From: Nereocystis luetkeana
Taxonomy: Eukaryota > Sar > Phaeophyceae > Laminariales > Laminariaceae
Direction: 5' to 3'
DNA: 64,000 bases
Assembly: GCA_031213475.1 (NCBI GenBank)
Contig: JARUPZ010000035.1
Coordinates: 529,501-593,500, forward strand
Shown here: positions 47,001 through 57,330 of the stretch, piece after piece
How positions within the stretch are numbered: the first letter of the stretch is position 1
Layout: each line of letters starts with the position of its first letter
Made by a program: the position numbers and the translations under genes
Notes under the pieces: model-generated
Databases searched by the model: none
The model's input: the letters and a program-made list of their open reading frames with translations, nothing else
What the model was told of the DNA's origin: nothing

Positions 47001-47594
47001 AGTCACCCCACGCGTACTTCAGGTCGCTCTCAAAATATAGACCTCCGCACTTGGCGCACTACACACTACGTCCACCCTGCGCATAAGATCGAACCGTAAC
47101 ATCAACTGCTGTTAGCACCGGTATGTACCGCTTCACTTTCTGCGCACTCTGCACTCCCATGCTTCAAGTCACGCCCAGAGGCAAGCCTGCCGCAGTACGC
47201 ACACCGACACCATTTCATACCGCCACCGCATATCGGCTCCAATTCTTGCCAGATGTTTTTCTTTGCTTTCTTTAATTTTCCTCATTGGTTTCCCCCTTTT
47301 CACACTTCACGGTACCCAGCTACAGCAGTAGTATCATGTCGATCGAGCCTTGACCTTGCAGAACCTTTGTACAGCAGTACCGTACGCTTATGTAATACTC
47401 GTACGTAGGAATCTGGAAAGCGAATGGGTTTCTTATTTCGAGGATGGCGGCGTTCTTCGAGGCGTTGTCACCCACTGATGGCGAATATTCACGGAGGTTT
47501 TGCACTTGGTGCCTAAAGCCGATCCTCCGACCCGAACCCTATCCCGAACCCCAAGGCAGTGATCAGTGCTGGGGTGCTATGCTTGGTAAGACTC

Positions 47595-47703
47595 TATTGC
47601 GGGGGGCCACAGAGCAATCAGGACCCATTATACACACAAAAACCTATATATTACAGTTTTTACTGAGCATATTTGGTCCTGATTGCTATGTTAGCCCGCA
47701 ACA
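47595..47703. mobile_element. MITE family N, copy 6 (diverged)
   Basis: TATTGCGGGGGGCCACAGAG and the matching CTATGTTAGCCCGCAA end; the centre has TATATTACAGTTTTTACTG. Most diverged copy. Confidence 0.6.
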
Positions 47704-47909
47704 GGTTGATTCGGCCGGCTTGGAAAGACTCTTAGGTTGTTGAGCCGCTTACTGTATACCAGGTACGCCTTGGCCAACCACAGTGCGCAAACATGCCTAC
47801 CTTGGGAAGATTCACTATCAGCAGGTGACCGCTGCTGCGTTCTGCGCTAAATTCAGCATAATGACTCCCACATTTATGGGTTTCCTGTAAATTTCAGCCT
47901 CTGCCTTTA

Positions 47910-48389
47910 GTGTTGCTCGTTTTCTTAGTTTGTGTCCTGTACGGCATTCTCTACTTCGTACTGTTGGTTGTGACCACGACACATGTACCTTGTTCTCATG
48001 GATATAGTAGTGGTAGGAGTGAGATGATTAGAAAATATTCAGACTCATATTATGATGATGATGATGAGGATGATGACGAGGATGATGATGATGACGATGA
48101 TCTCACAGTAGCTCACTTCCCTGAAAATCCTGCCAGTGGTCGCACGAAACAGGCTGTAGCAAAAATGCCTCTCGATTGGAAAAAACAAACAAAGTACGAG
48201 ATCGTGCGCACGGCAGTATCACACCAGTCCGTCAGGGAAACGGCACTAACGAGCTGCGGCATATTACCCTGTATCCCTTGCAACCAAATAGCACCAGGAA
48301 CATATCCATGGTATTGTATGTACACATGTACACTCGAAAAAAATAAGAAAAAAACAAAAAAAACACGGAGAGGGTTGAAAAAAGAATGA
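47910..48389 (+). other. Unassigned open frame through a (GAT)n tract
   Basis: The frame has no ATG until after ~37 residues. It begins hydrophobic (FLVCVLYGILYFVLLVV, membrane-segment-like), then an Asp/Glu run encoded by the GATGAT microsatellite at 48050-48105, then a basic end. No domain recognised. Could be an internal exon (a TTTAG precedes it) or chance; the repeat alone explains much of its length. Confidence 0.2.
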
Positions 48390-48999
48390 AATAAAGAATG
48401 AAAGAAACAAAGAAAAGAAAAAGAAGGAATAAAAAACACGAAGCAAACATGCTCTCAGGGCGCAGGCCGAGTCCCGAGGGCAAGGTTGCTGTTTGCTGGT
48501 ACGATCAGGCCTATGATATGTCCAGCCGATGGACCGACATAAGGACGTCACAAGAAGACCAGACGGAAGGCAAGAAGACAAGAAAAGGGTAGAAACAAAG
48601 TGCTACCAAAACAAAAAAAAATCGAGCAGTCCTATGTCCAGTTGGTGGGTCAAGGATGACACAACCGACACAAAGAAGATAGAGGCGGACGGACCATGGG
48701 GGGCAAACCAAAACGAAAAAAACGTCAACGAAATCTAAAAAAAGGGAGAATAGGTAAGGGTCACAAAAATATAAGAAAGACGTGACGCAGCCGACGCAAA
48801 ATGGTAGGGTCCGGTAGGGGGGGTACCCTCGACTCGGCATCGAATAGGACAACACGACAAACAAAAATAAAACAAATAAAACAGGGATTGTAACACAGCA
48901 TTAGGCAGCCGTCACTGGGCGTCTCAACTAAAAAGAAGGCCAGTGCCCCGTTCCGGCGGGTGCCTTCACTTTCTCAGCCGGCCTAGCTCCTGTCGCTAC

Positions 49000-50950
49000 G
49001 CCTTCTTAAACCCCGCTTCTCTTCCTCCCCCCCCCCCCCGAGCCTTGAGCCCAACGGCGTCCAAAGTTGCTGCGCATTTTGTACCTCAGGCGCTCGTCGT
49101 TTTGCTACATTCTCCTTCTCCTTAACGAACCAGCGCCTTATGTACTGATCTACCGCTTCCTCAACACGTCTGAACCGCTCGCCCGATTGCTTCGTTTGCC
49201 AGTGCCCATTATTTCTCATCGGTGGGCACGTTAAACAACGATAGGTCGCGTTTGAGACAGCCCATCCAGTCCTGCTCTTGCTCTTCCAAGTCACCTTTCC
49301 CTTCCTCCGGTTCCCCAAACATCACTCGTTCGTGTAGTGTCTCATTAATCCATACGAGCCGGGAACCCCGCGAAAAGGATCCTCCGCTTTCCCACCGTCG
49401 TCTCTGTTCGCAATAGAAAGGATAGACCACTGAGCTACTCAGTCAGCGCGCTGACTGAGTAGCTCAGTGGTCTATCCTTTATAAAACGAACAAAGGAAGT
49501 ACCTTCGGGCTCGATACGGCCTCCCGCCGAAAACATCCTCCGGGGTTGATCAAGCCCCTAATCAGCGCCTGGTTTGGTGTTTCCTTCCTATAGCCCCCCT
49601 CCCTAGTCGTGCGTTCTTTTACTCAAGTGCTTCACTCCACTTTCGACTCTCTGGTCGAGTGTTCTCTTATCGTGGTTCTCTCCACACCTGATTTCCCTGT
49701 TTCTACCCACGGCAGAAAAAGCGGAAATACGACGTCTGGCGGGGCTCGAACCCCGGACTTCTTTTGTTCGTTTTGATATAGGATAGACCACTGAGCTAAG
49801 CGGAAATACGACTTCTGGCGGGACTCGAACCCCGGACTTCTTTTGTTCGTTTTATATAGGATAGACCACTGAGCTGCTCCGTCTGGCGGGACTTCCTTTG
49901 TTCGATTTATCAGGAGTAGCTCGGTGGTCTATCCTATATTAAACGAACAAAAGAAGTCCGGGGTTCGAGTCCCGCCAGACGCCGTAGTTCCGCTTTTTCG
50001 GACTTCTTTTGTTCGTTTTAACAAAAGAAGTCCAGGGTTCGAGTCCCGCCAGACGTCGTATTTCCGCTTTTTCTGCCGTGGGTAGAAACAGGGAAATCAG
50101 GTGGAGAGAACCACGATAAAAGAACACTCGACCAGAGAGTCGAAAGTGGAGTGAACCACTTGAGTAAAAGAACTCACGACTAGGGAGGGGGACTATAGGA
50201 AGGAAAAACCAGGCGCTGATTAGGGGCTTGATCAACCCCGGAGGATGTTATCGGCGGGAGGCCGTATCGAGCCCAAAGGTACTTCTTTTGTTCGTTTTAT
50301 AAAGGATAGACCACTGAGCTACTCAGTCAGCGCTGACGGAGTAGCTCAGTGGTCTATCCTTTACAAAACGAACAGTCTCGACGTTCTCCCAGCCAGTCTT
50401 GGCCAGTGCGTCAGCATATGAAAGCATATGGTAACCGTCGAGAGGCTTTCTCTTCCATCCGATGCAGCGGAGGAGCAATCGGAGGTGATCTGTCCGCAGT
50501 ATGGTGAGATGGGTCAAGGTGGGGCTCCACGTGACACACCCTTACAGCATGGTCTTCATTACCTCGGCTTTGAGCATCCGTACTTTGAGCCGGAGCGGTG
50601 CGCCGGGCTGGTCGTACAGTGGCAAAATATGCCACCTAAAACGCTTGGCCAGCAACACGCGCCGGTTGGTTTCGGCTGTAAGGTCGGCGTTCTCGCACAC
50701 AGTTGCCCCAAGGTACACAAAAACACTCGGTGGCTTGTTCGTACACCTGGCCGGCTGCCTCGGTGACGAAAGTGATCCTGCCCATACGTTTCGTCATTGG
50801 GCGCATGGTCTCCGTCTTGGCTTCCGAAACTGTCAATCCAAGCGAAGCACACACTGCGACGATACCTGCCATCACCTTCGCAAGGCTAAGGCTGTTCCTC
50901 AATCTGGAAACGATGGCCGCGTCGTTTGCATACAGCATTCACCGGATCAG
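49000..50950 (-). pseudogene. LINE-type reverse transcriptase relic, split by palindrome G
   Basis: Minus-strand fragments in order: 50940-50636 with MLYANDAAIVSR (the YxDD catalytic box reads YAND) and GLTVSEAKTETM, then 50640-50369 with HLTILRTDHLRLLLRCIGWK and LSYADALAKTGWENVETV, then after the insertion 49410-49000 with VGKRRILFAGFPARMD, VMFGEPEEGK, EQDWMGCLKRDL and an alanine/arginine-rich tail. This matches the C-terminal third of non-LTR reverse transcriptases. Stops and frameshifts are frequent and the 5' part is missing beyond ~50950. Family identity from motif order; subfamily undecided. Confidence 0.75.
49411..50368. mobile_element. Palindrome G: 958-bp inverted-repeat element with tRNA-like boxes
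   Basis: Arms of roughly 350 bases (49411-49800 and 50010-50368) are inverted copies sharing CTCGATACGGCCTCCCGCCG, ATCAGCGCCTGGTTT and ACACTCGACCAGAGAGTCG complements. Each tip is itself a palindrome around CTGAGTAGCTCAGTGGTCTA. The centre and arms hold several tRNA-like modules with box A (TAGCTCGGTGG, 49917-49927) and box B (GGTTCGAGTCC, 49962-49972), but no acceptor stem. Inserted in a LINE frame. Confidence 0.8.
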
Positions 50951-51059
50951 TTGCGGCTCCGACACTGTCTCCCGAGGTCTATCTGGCCCTTTCCCCGGCC
51001 CCCCTCGCTTCCCCTCGCCCCCTCCTAAACTGACCCTGGGTGTGCCGGATTGTCTTTTG

Positions 51060-52960
51060 GTATTTTGACGAGTAGAAAGCAGCCACTGAGAAAGTGGGTC
51101 CCCTGTAATCCTAAGCTGTTTATCCTCGAAACGAAGGTGCAGTTCTAAAGGGGATGGTCTAAATGTGGCACACAACACTTACACATCTGCCTCCCCCCAC
51201 CCCATCCCACCCCCCCCCCCCCACGGCTTCACCGCACGTCCGTCGCCCTCTCTACGACCCATCTGGATTTCTCTCGCGAACGGACCGAACCGAACCGAAC
51301 CGAACCGAACCGAACCGAACCGAACCGAACGGTAGCAGATCGCTGACTACGGACTATGCTTGCAGGCTAAGTCAACCACCGGCTTGGAACGAGGAGCCTG
51401 CGACGAACACTTCAGAGCTCTCAAGCGGTGTTTCCACAAGGCGGTGAGGCCGGGTAGAATACGCCACATGGTATAATATGCTCCGTACCTGGTCTATTTT
51501 TTCTTCGCTTTTAAATATACCTGGTACCTGGTATATAATGCGCAGGAGACGGCCCGCTCCCCTTACAAGTTTAGTAGTAGCAATGTGTTGTGTTATACCT
51601 GGTAGGTATTGGTGGTGTCGCCGAACGCAGGTTTCATAGATGAAATGTTTGAACACCGTGTGTAGTCGACGCAAATCAATTCAAGTAGTCATATCTGCAT
51701 CTGAAAGGGCAACAACACTGTACTCCAGCGTAATAGAGCATTAACCATTGAACGGTGTACCAAGATCTGCGCCACTCGCCGGTGTGTATGTACAGGGAAA
51801 TTCCGCCTAAAAAGAACACCTTGTATCCGCAGGGCCGTAAAGACCGACGAATACATGCATGAGCCGCCACTAGATACGCCGCCTCGTGTAGTCATACTCG
51901 CAGATTTGAGTATCAACCACCCAATCGGTCGAACTAACACTTGGCGGTATTTGTAATATATGCTTTTGTATTGTATCATTCCGTACAGCATACATACCTG
52001 GTACTCCATAGTATTTCCGGTGGGGTTGCTTGCTATCATGTTGTGCCTCTGTTAGGCGGAACAAAATAGTCGTGTACCCGTTCCCTCTTTAGCGAACGCA
52101 TGGTTATCCTGTTGATACTGTACAGCATTTTATTATTTGATGAAAGACGGCAACTTCTGTTTGTCTCTCACCACCGCTGTAGCGACGAAAAGAGAACAGA
52201 AAATCGAAAAGCACGACCTTGCTTGCTTGCTTGTTTTTATTTCTCTTGCCCAATTGTTGTCTTCGCGCTTCTTTTCTTTCTCCCTCCTGCTGTAGCCGTA
52301 GCTCGGATCCATCGTGGTCGGTATCTGGTGACTGTTTTATTGCGGTCGACCGGCTGACAATCCTCTACTCTTATTAGTAGGTAGTAATAGTTAACCTCAC
52401 GTCGGCGGCTGGCGTTACTATCGAGGGGGAACGCAGTAATTAGCACCAAACATGGTGGGTAGACATAGGCGGATACATGGTTTATGCGTCCCGTTCTGGG
52501 TTCTGATTATTAGACGTAGCCCCTCGTGACATTAATATAGTTTTACTTGCCTGGTGCGTAGTAGGTATATTCAACCCCTTTAGTGTTGAAGCCACGTTTT
52601 GGGAGCTAGCCACTTGGACTTTTGTAAGAGTGGTGTATGTAGTTTTGAATGTGTATTTGGTATACATGCACACACCCCTACACCCCGGTACGAAAAATGT
52701 CTCCGCGTGAAGCCACTCTTTGTCACAACCCCGACATCTCCCCCCCCCCCCCCCCCGGGCTCCCGACGCCCCCCGCCCCCACGCGCAGGCTAAGGGCGTG
52801 AAGGCTACTCGGTGACACAGCCGCCCGTGGGCTGTGGCACGCCTCGTGATAGCAGGCAGGCAGATGTGGGCTGTGTGTTTCCGGCTAACTATGTGTAAAA
52901 GCCCTCGAGATATACAAAGGATGAAAAAAATAACTGCCTGTCTCCACCCGGACGAGCTGT
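51060..52960. other. No recognised gene; microsatellites and short repeats
   Basis: A degenerate half of MITE B at 51108-51158, (CCGAA)n at 51283-51330, two TACCTGGTACCTGG words near 51520, poly-C at 51200 and 52740. Nothing coding is supported. Confidence 0.5.
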
Positions 52961-52964
52961 GTAT

Positions 52965-53055
52965 TAACCCTTATAGAACTGCAGTCTCGTTTTTGGGGAC
53001 AAGCCACATAAATTCTACGCAGTTTGTCCTTAAAACAGGACTGCAGTCCTGACCC
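52965..53055. mobile_element. MITE family B, complete copy
   Basis: AACTGCAGTCTCGTTTTTGG facing TTAAAACAGGACTGCAGTCC, about 90 bp. Confidence 0.75.
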
Positions 53056-53081
53056 TAGGAACTGCGGGGAAATGACGCTAG

Positions 53082-53105
53082 GAAGGAAGGAAGGAAGGAA
53101 GGAAG
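53082..53105 (+). repeat. (GGAA)n microsatellite
   Basis: Six AGGA units before the text at 53106. Confidence 0.9.
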
Positions 53106-53341
53106 GACGGCCCTTGTCGCGACCGTTTATTAATAGCATAAATATGCCAGGCGGGAGACGAGAGTTTAGCCTTGTGACGGACAACCCTTTAGACTTAATC
53201 TACTAGTTTTAGTGTCGGAGTTCGTAAAAATGTGGCTGACGATGCCCGAAACTGGCGCTTCCTGGCACCGTAGGTTTAGGGGGGTGGGGGAGGGGGATTG
53301 AGGAGGGGGGGGGGGGGGGCAAGAGGGATTGCCCGCGACTG

Positions 53342-53384
53342 AGACAGACAGACTGACAGACAGACAGACAGACAGACAGACAAG
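53342..53384 (+). repeat. (GACA)n microsatellite
   Basis: About ten GACA units after a poly-G run at 53300-53320. Confidence 0.9.
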
Positions 53385-53530
53385 TTTTCTGAGTTCGTTC
53401 GAGAGACCACAAGTGCACCACTTGTGGAATTCGTGAGACGAGTGATCGTTAGATGCGGACCACTCGTATATTCTTGGGTATTTGTAGGACTGGGGATTGT
53501 GGCTGCGTTGCCTCTCTTTTGTGCATTCGT

Positions 53531-53597
53531 TTAGGGACAAAGTACTTGGAGTTTGACTGGCGCGTCCCCAAAATGGGACTGCAGTCCTAAAAGTGCG
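53531..53597. mobile_element. MITE family B, partial copy
   Basis: Left arm shortened; right arm GTCCCCAAAATGGGACTGCA and GTCCTAAAAG intact. Confidence 0.7.
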
Positions 53598-53599
53598 GT

Positions 53600-53970
53600 T
53601 CCAGCAGCAATCGCTCGCCCGAAGACAGCGGAAAATCTCTTCAAGTCTATTTTCAAGTGGAAAGTTCTTTCGGCATGAACACCATTTCGAAACTTATCGG
53701 GTGTCCTGTGTGTGGAGTTACCAGAGTGACCCCAGCATACCAACCGGGGTGACACGTTTTTTTCGAAACGGCTACGCCCATGCCGCACTCATCAGGTCAA
53801 ATCCCTCGCGGAGGCGATCGTCATGATCCAAACCGCACCTCATCGGGTGCCCTGTATGCGGAGTTATCAGAGTTGACTTTCCACCATCCCAATCGGGGTG
53901 ACGGAACGAGCAGCAGCAATCGCTCGCCCGATTTCGATATAGCGATCGTCGTGTGGTAGCTCTTACTGGT
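53600..53970 (+). repeat. Repeat family I, pair 1
   Basis: Two diverged units of ~146 bp sharing GAGTTACCAGAG/GAGTTATCAGAG, CCAATCGGGGTGA and CCCTCGCGGAGGCGATCG. Preceded by AAGTCTATTTTCAAGTGGAA and a MITE B. Confidence 0.75.
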
Positions 53971-53980
53971 ATGAGGTACG

Positions 53981-54315
53981 GCATCCCCGGTGACTCAGTA
54001 GGGGGTCCGCGTGCCTATCAAGATCAATTTCGTGGGTTCAAGCCTCACCGAGTGCATACTCGTAAGGACTTTTTCTTGCACAAAAATTGATTAGCGGAAA
54101 GCGCGAAAGCGTGAGTTAGCTACGACATTCGATGAAAATCGACGAGCAGTGGGAATGCTGAACCCTAAGCGCGACAAAAACTGAAGGCGCGTGCCGGGGG
54201 GGAGAAGGGACAACACCTGTGACCACGGCTTGTCCAGAAGAAGACCGTTGACGACGGCAAAACGTCCTACTCGAGTTAAGCTGGAAGGTGAAAGTGATGA
54301 GTAAAAAAAACAAAA
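53981..54315 (+). mobile_element. tRNA-derived SINE family H, full-length copy
   Basis: Head with TGACTCAGTAGG and GGGTTCAAGCCTC, body with GGGAATGCTGAACCCT and CACCTGTGACCACGGC, then poly-A rich tail. Confidence 0.85.
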
Positions 54316-54683
54316 CAAAAAAGTCTGGTCCTTGACCACCCTTGTTTGATATTTGTGCGACGAGTGATCGTTAGATGTGGACCTTAGACGCGTTCTAGTG
54401 ACGTATTCGTTTCACTGCCGCCTACCACGTACTTTCATAGATATTCGTATATTTTTTTAGATATGTAGGACTGGTATTCGTTGCAGCGTTGCCTCTGCCG
54501 GAAATGCTGTCCCGATATTCGTGACCACCCTCTGCACGGGGGGAGGGGAGCGAGGGGGGGTGGGGGTTGGTTGAGGATTGGGGTGCTGCGTCCTTTTATA
54601 GCGGTTGCTGTTGTTGTTATCACATATCTCTGGAGTGGAAGAATACCTCGGTAAGAATGAAAAAAAGCAAATAATAATACACA

Positions 54684-55013
54684 TGATGTCCGCGGTGGCA
54701 TAGTAGGTGGTCCGCGTGCCTGATATGATCAATTTCGTGGGTTCAAGTCTCGCCGTGTGCATACTCGTAAGGACTTTTTCTTGCATAAAAATGGACTAGG
54801 GGAAAGAGCGAAAGAGTGAGTTAGCTACATTCGATGAAAATTGACGAGCAGTGGGAATGCTGAGCCCTCTGCGCGATAAAAAATGAAGGCGCGTACCGGG
54901 GAGAAGGGACGACACCTGTGACCACGGCTTGTCCAAAAGAAGACCTCTGAGGGTAAAACCTTCTACGAGATAAGCTGGAAAGTGAACGTGATGACAAAAA
55001 AAGGAAAAAAAGG
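54684..55013 (+). mobile_element. tRNA-derived SINE family H, best copy
   Basis: Box A TGGCATAGTAGG (54696-54707) and box B GGTTCAAGTCT (54740-54750) sit 33 bases apart, as in a pol III tRNA promoter. The 5' terminal GTCCGCGG resembles no intact acceptor stem. The body of ~250 bp is shared with the other four copies and ends in an A-rich tail. Confidence 0.88.
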
Positions 55014-55084
55014 ATAACTGAAGCACATCAGATTCTACACCTCAGACAAAAATGAAAAGTGAAGTCCGCGCACGTACGTATCAG

Positions 55085-55395
55085 GGGCATGCGATACGCA
55101 CGCCCTGCCGCACGCATCAGGTCGAAGCCCTCGCGGAGGCGATCGTCATGGTCTAAACCACACCCCATCGGGTGCCATGTGTATGGAGTTATCAGAGTTG
55201 ACCTTCCAGCATCCCAATCGGGGTGATGGGTCGAGCGGCAGCACTCGCTCGCCCAAGGGTACGCCCATGCCGCACGCATCAGGGCGAAGCCCTCGCGGAG
55301 GCGATCGGCATGATCCAAACAACACCTCATCGGGCGCCCTGTGTGTGGAGTTATCAGAGTTGACTTCCAGCATGACGGGTCGAGGCCAGCGGAAA
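55085..55395 (+). repeat. Repeat family I, pair 2
   Basis: Two units, period 162, with GGAGTTATCAGAGTTGAC at 55185 and 55347 and CATGCCGCACGCATCAGG in each. Confidence 0.85.
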
Positions 55396-55529
55396 AATCT
55401 TTGTCAAGTCTATTTTCACGTGGAAAATTCTTGTTGGACAACTCTCCACAGTATATATAGCGTGGGCAGAGAAAACTTCCTGTTTTCTTCTGCGCTTTAT
55501 ATCCCGATTCTTGTTTCTTGTGTGCATTT

Positions 55530-55595
55530 GTTTGGGGGAAAAAATATTGGAATTTGACTGGTTTGTCCCCAAAATGCGACTGCAGTCCTAAAAGT
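55530..55595. mobile_element. MITE family B, partial copy
   Basis: GTCCCCAAAATGCGACTGCA with GTCCTAAAAG; adjoins a 162-bp repeat pair, as does the copy at 56075. Confidence 0.7.
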
Positions 55596-55689
55596 AAGTG
55601 CTGATCCATTGAGTGCGCCCCCCCCCGTAATAAGTGCGGTGAAAATCTCCAGACACAAATTCATCCAACTTGAGCGCGTATCAGGTACA

Positions 55690-56010
55690 TACGGTACGCA
55701 CGCCCTGTCGCACGCATCAGGTCCAAGCCCTCGCGGAGGCGATCGTGATCGTCCAAACTACACCTGACCGGGTACCTTGTGTGTGGAGTTATCAGAGTTG
55801 ACTTCCAGCATCCCAATCGGGGTGATGGGTCGAGCAGCAGCAATCGCTCGCCCGAGGATACGCCCATGCCGCACGCATCAGGTCGAAGCCCTCGCGGAGG
55901 GAATCGTCACATGGTCCAAACCATTCCTCATCGGGTGCCCTGTGTGTGGAGTTATCAGAGTTGACTTCCAGCATCCCAATCGGGGTGATGGGTCGAGGCC
56001 AGCGGGAAAA
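55690..56010 (+). repeat. Repeat family I, pair 3
   Basis: Two units, period 163, GGAGTTATCAGAGTTGACTT at 55785 and 55948, followed by AAGTCTATTTTCAAGTGGAA and MITE B halves. Open minus-strand frames through it are by-products of the repeat. Confidence 0.85.
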
Positions 56011-56074
56011 GTCTTTGTCAAGTCTATTTTCAAGTGGAAAAAGCTTTCGGTATGAACACCATTTCGAAAACCTT

Positions 56075-56235
56075 TTTGTACCGCAGTCCCGTTTTCGGGA
56101 CAAATTACTCAGAATTGACTGGTTCCAGGCTCCAATAACTCTGGAGTGGAAGAATATTGCAATTCCTTGTTAACCCTTTTAGTATCGCAGACCCGTTTTG
56201 GAGGCAACTTACCTAGACATGATTGGCATTACAGT
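56075..56235. mobile_element. MITE family B, two left-half copies in tandem
   Basis: CCGCAGTCCCGTTTTCGGGA near 56090 and TCGCAGACCCGTTTTGGAGG near 56181, each followed by CTCCAATAACTCTGGAGTGG, so the duplication includes flanking sequence. Confidence 0.7.
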
Positions 56236-56499
56236 AGGCTCCAATAACTCTGGAGTGGAAGAATACCTCGGTAAAAATGAAAACTAGCAAATTAAATGTA
56301 ATACAAAATTTAGGCGGTGTTCCAACTCCTCAAACAAATCTGACCAACTGCAACACATGGTTATGAGTACACAAATGGAATAAGCACGCCAACCCCCTTC
56401 CTTGGCCGTGCAATAACAATTATATAGTCTCGATTCTGCATAATCTAGCTCATATTGTTTTAGGGAAGGACGTGCATAATAGGCGGCGTGTTGTGTGCT

Positions 56500-56632
56500 C
56501 TACAGCGCATGTTTTCTGGGTTTGATCTGTACCATGCACAGATCCTGCACAGCATCTCACAACGTCAGTTGAGTAGCTAGATTATCTATAATAGACAGAT
56601 AGATCACGATCTGTCCGAGCTGTGAACTATTG
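56500..56632 (+). repeat. Dispersed repeat family D copy
   Basis: CACAGATCCTGCACAGCATC, ACAACGTCAG and TTTGATCTGTACCATG define the unit; compare 61960-62185 inverted. Confidence 0.75.
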
Positions 56633-56664
56633 TAACAAAAAAAGATGTTCCCAGTGACATTGGG

Positions 56665-56872
56665 TAATGTTATGGTATCCCCTCTCCCCTGTTGCGGTGT
56701 TATGGTTTGTAGCAATCGTCCCCTCATCATACCTGGCAGGCGTTATCGCCTGCTTTTCTGATGAGCGCATCGCCCCTTCAATCAGAAGACGTCTGGCGAG
56801 GCAAGCAGCAACTAATGCTAGAGCTCATAACATCTAACATCGTCAAGCACCTCGTGTAAGTGACCAGAGCTT
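56665..56872 (+). repeat. LTR-like repeat P1
   Basis: Begins TGTTATGGTATCCCCTCTCC and ends AAGTGACCAGAGC. Direct copy of 57031-57330. Its start resembles the LTR start TGGGCTAGTGTTATGG of the 15-20 kb element, so a related LTR family is likely. Confidence 0.55.
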
Positions 56873-57030
56873 TTCGTAGAGTCTACGCGTAAACGACTAC
56901 AGTCTTGCAAGTTAGAGTTGTGAGAGTGGGTTGTGAAGTGCCGCATCTTCGATCCATTCTCCGAATTCTCCGGATTGTTTTTGTTCGTGGCTGAACTTTC
57001 TATTAATCTGCATATACGGCCCTTCAGGGT

Positions 57031-57330
57031 GGGCTAGTGTTATGGTATCCCCTCTCCCCTGTTGCGGCGTTATGGTTTGTAGCAATCTTCCCCTCATCAT
57101 GCCTGGCAGGCGTTATCGTCAACTTTTCTGGTGAGCGCCTCGCCCCTTTCAGAACAGCAGTCCTGTTTTGGGTACAAATCACTCAAATATCACGTAGTTT
57201 GCCCCCAAAACGGGACAGTGGTTTTAAAGGGGTTAATACAACAGCGGGCGAGGCAAGTAGCAACTATGACAAGAGCTTGTAACATCTAACATCGTCAAGC
57301 ACCTTGTGTGAGTGACCAGAGCAGAGCCAA
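57031..57330 (+). repeat. LTR-like repeat P2 with nested MITE B
   Basis: GGGCTAGTGTTATGGTATCC start, same body as P1 with a MITE B inside. The 158 bases between P1 and P2 are not recognisable. Confidence 0.55.
57148..57240. mobile_element. MITE family B inserted in repeat P2
   Basis: CAGTCCTGTTTTGGGTACAA facing CCCCAAAACGGGACAGTGG. It interrupts the 57031-57330 unit at a point where the sister copy at 56665-56872 is continuous. Confidence 0.8.

Noticed and set aside
49917-49985. Functional tRNA gene
   Set aside because: Box A and box B are present, but there is no acceptor stem and no proper anticodon arm; it is a module of a palindromic element.
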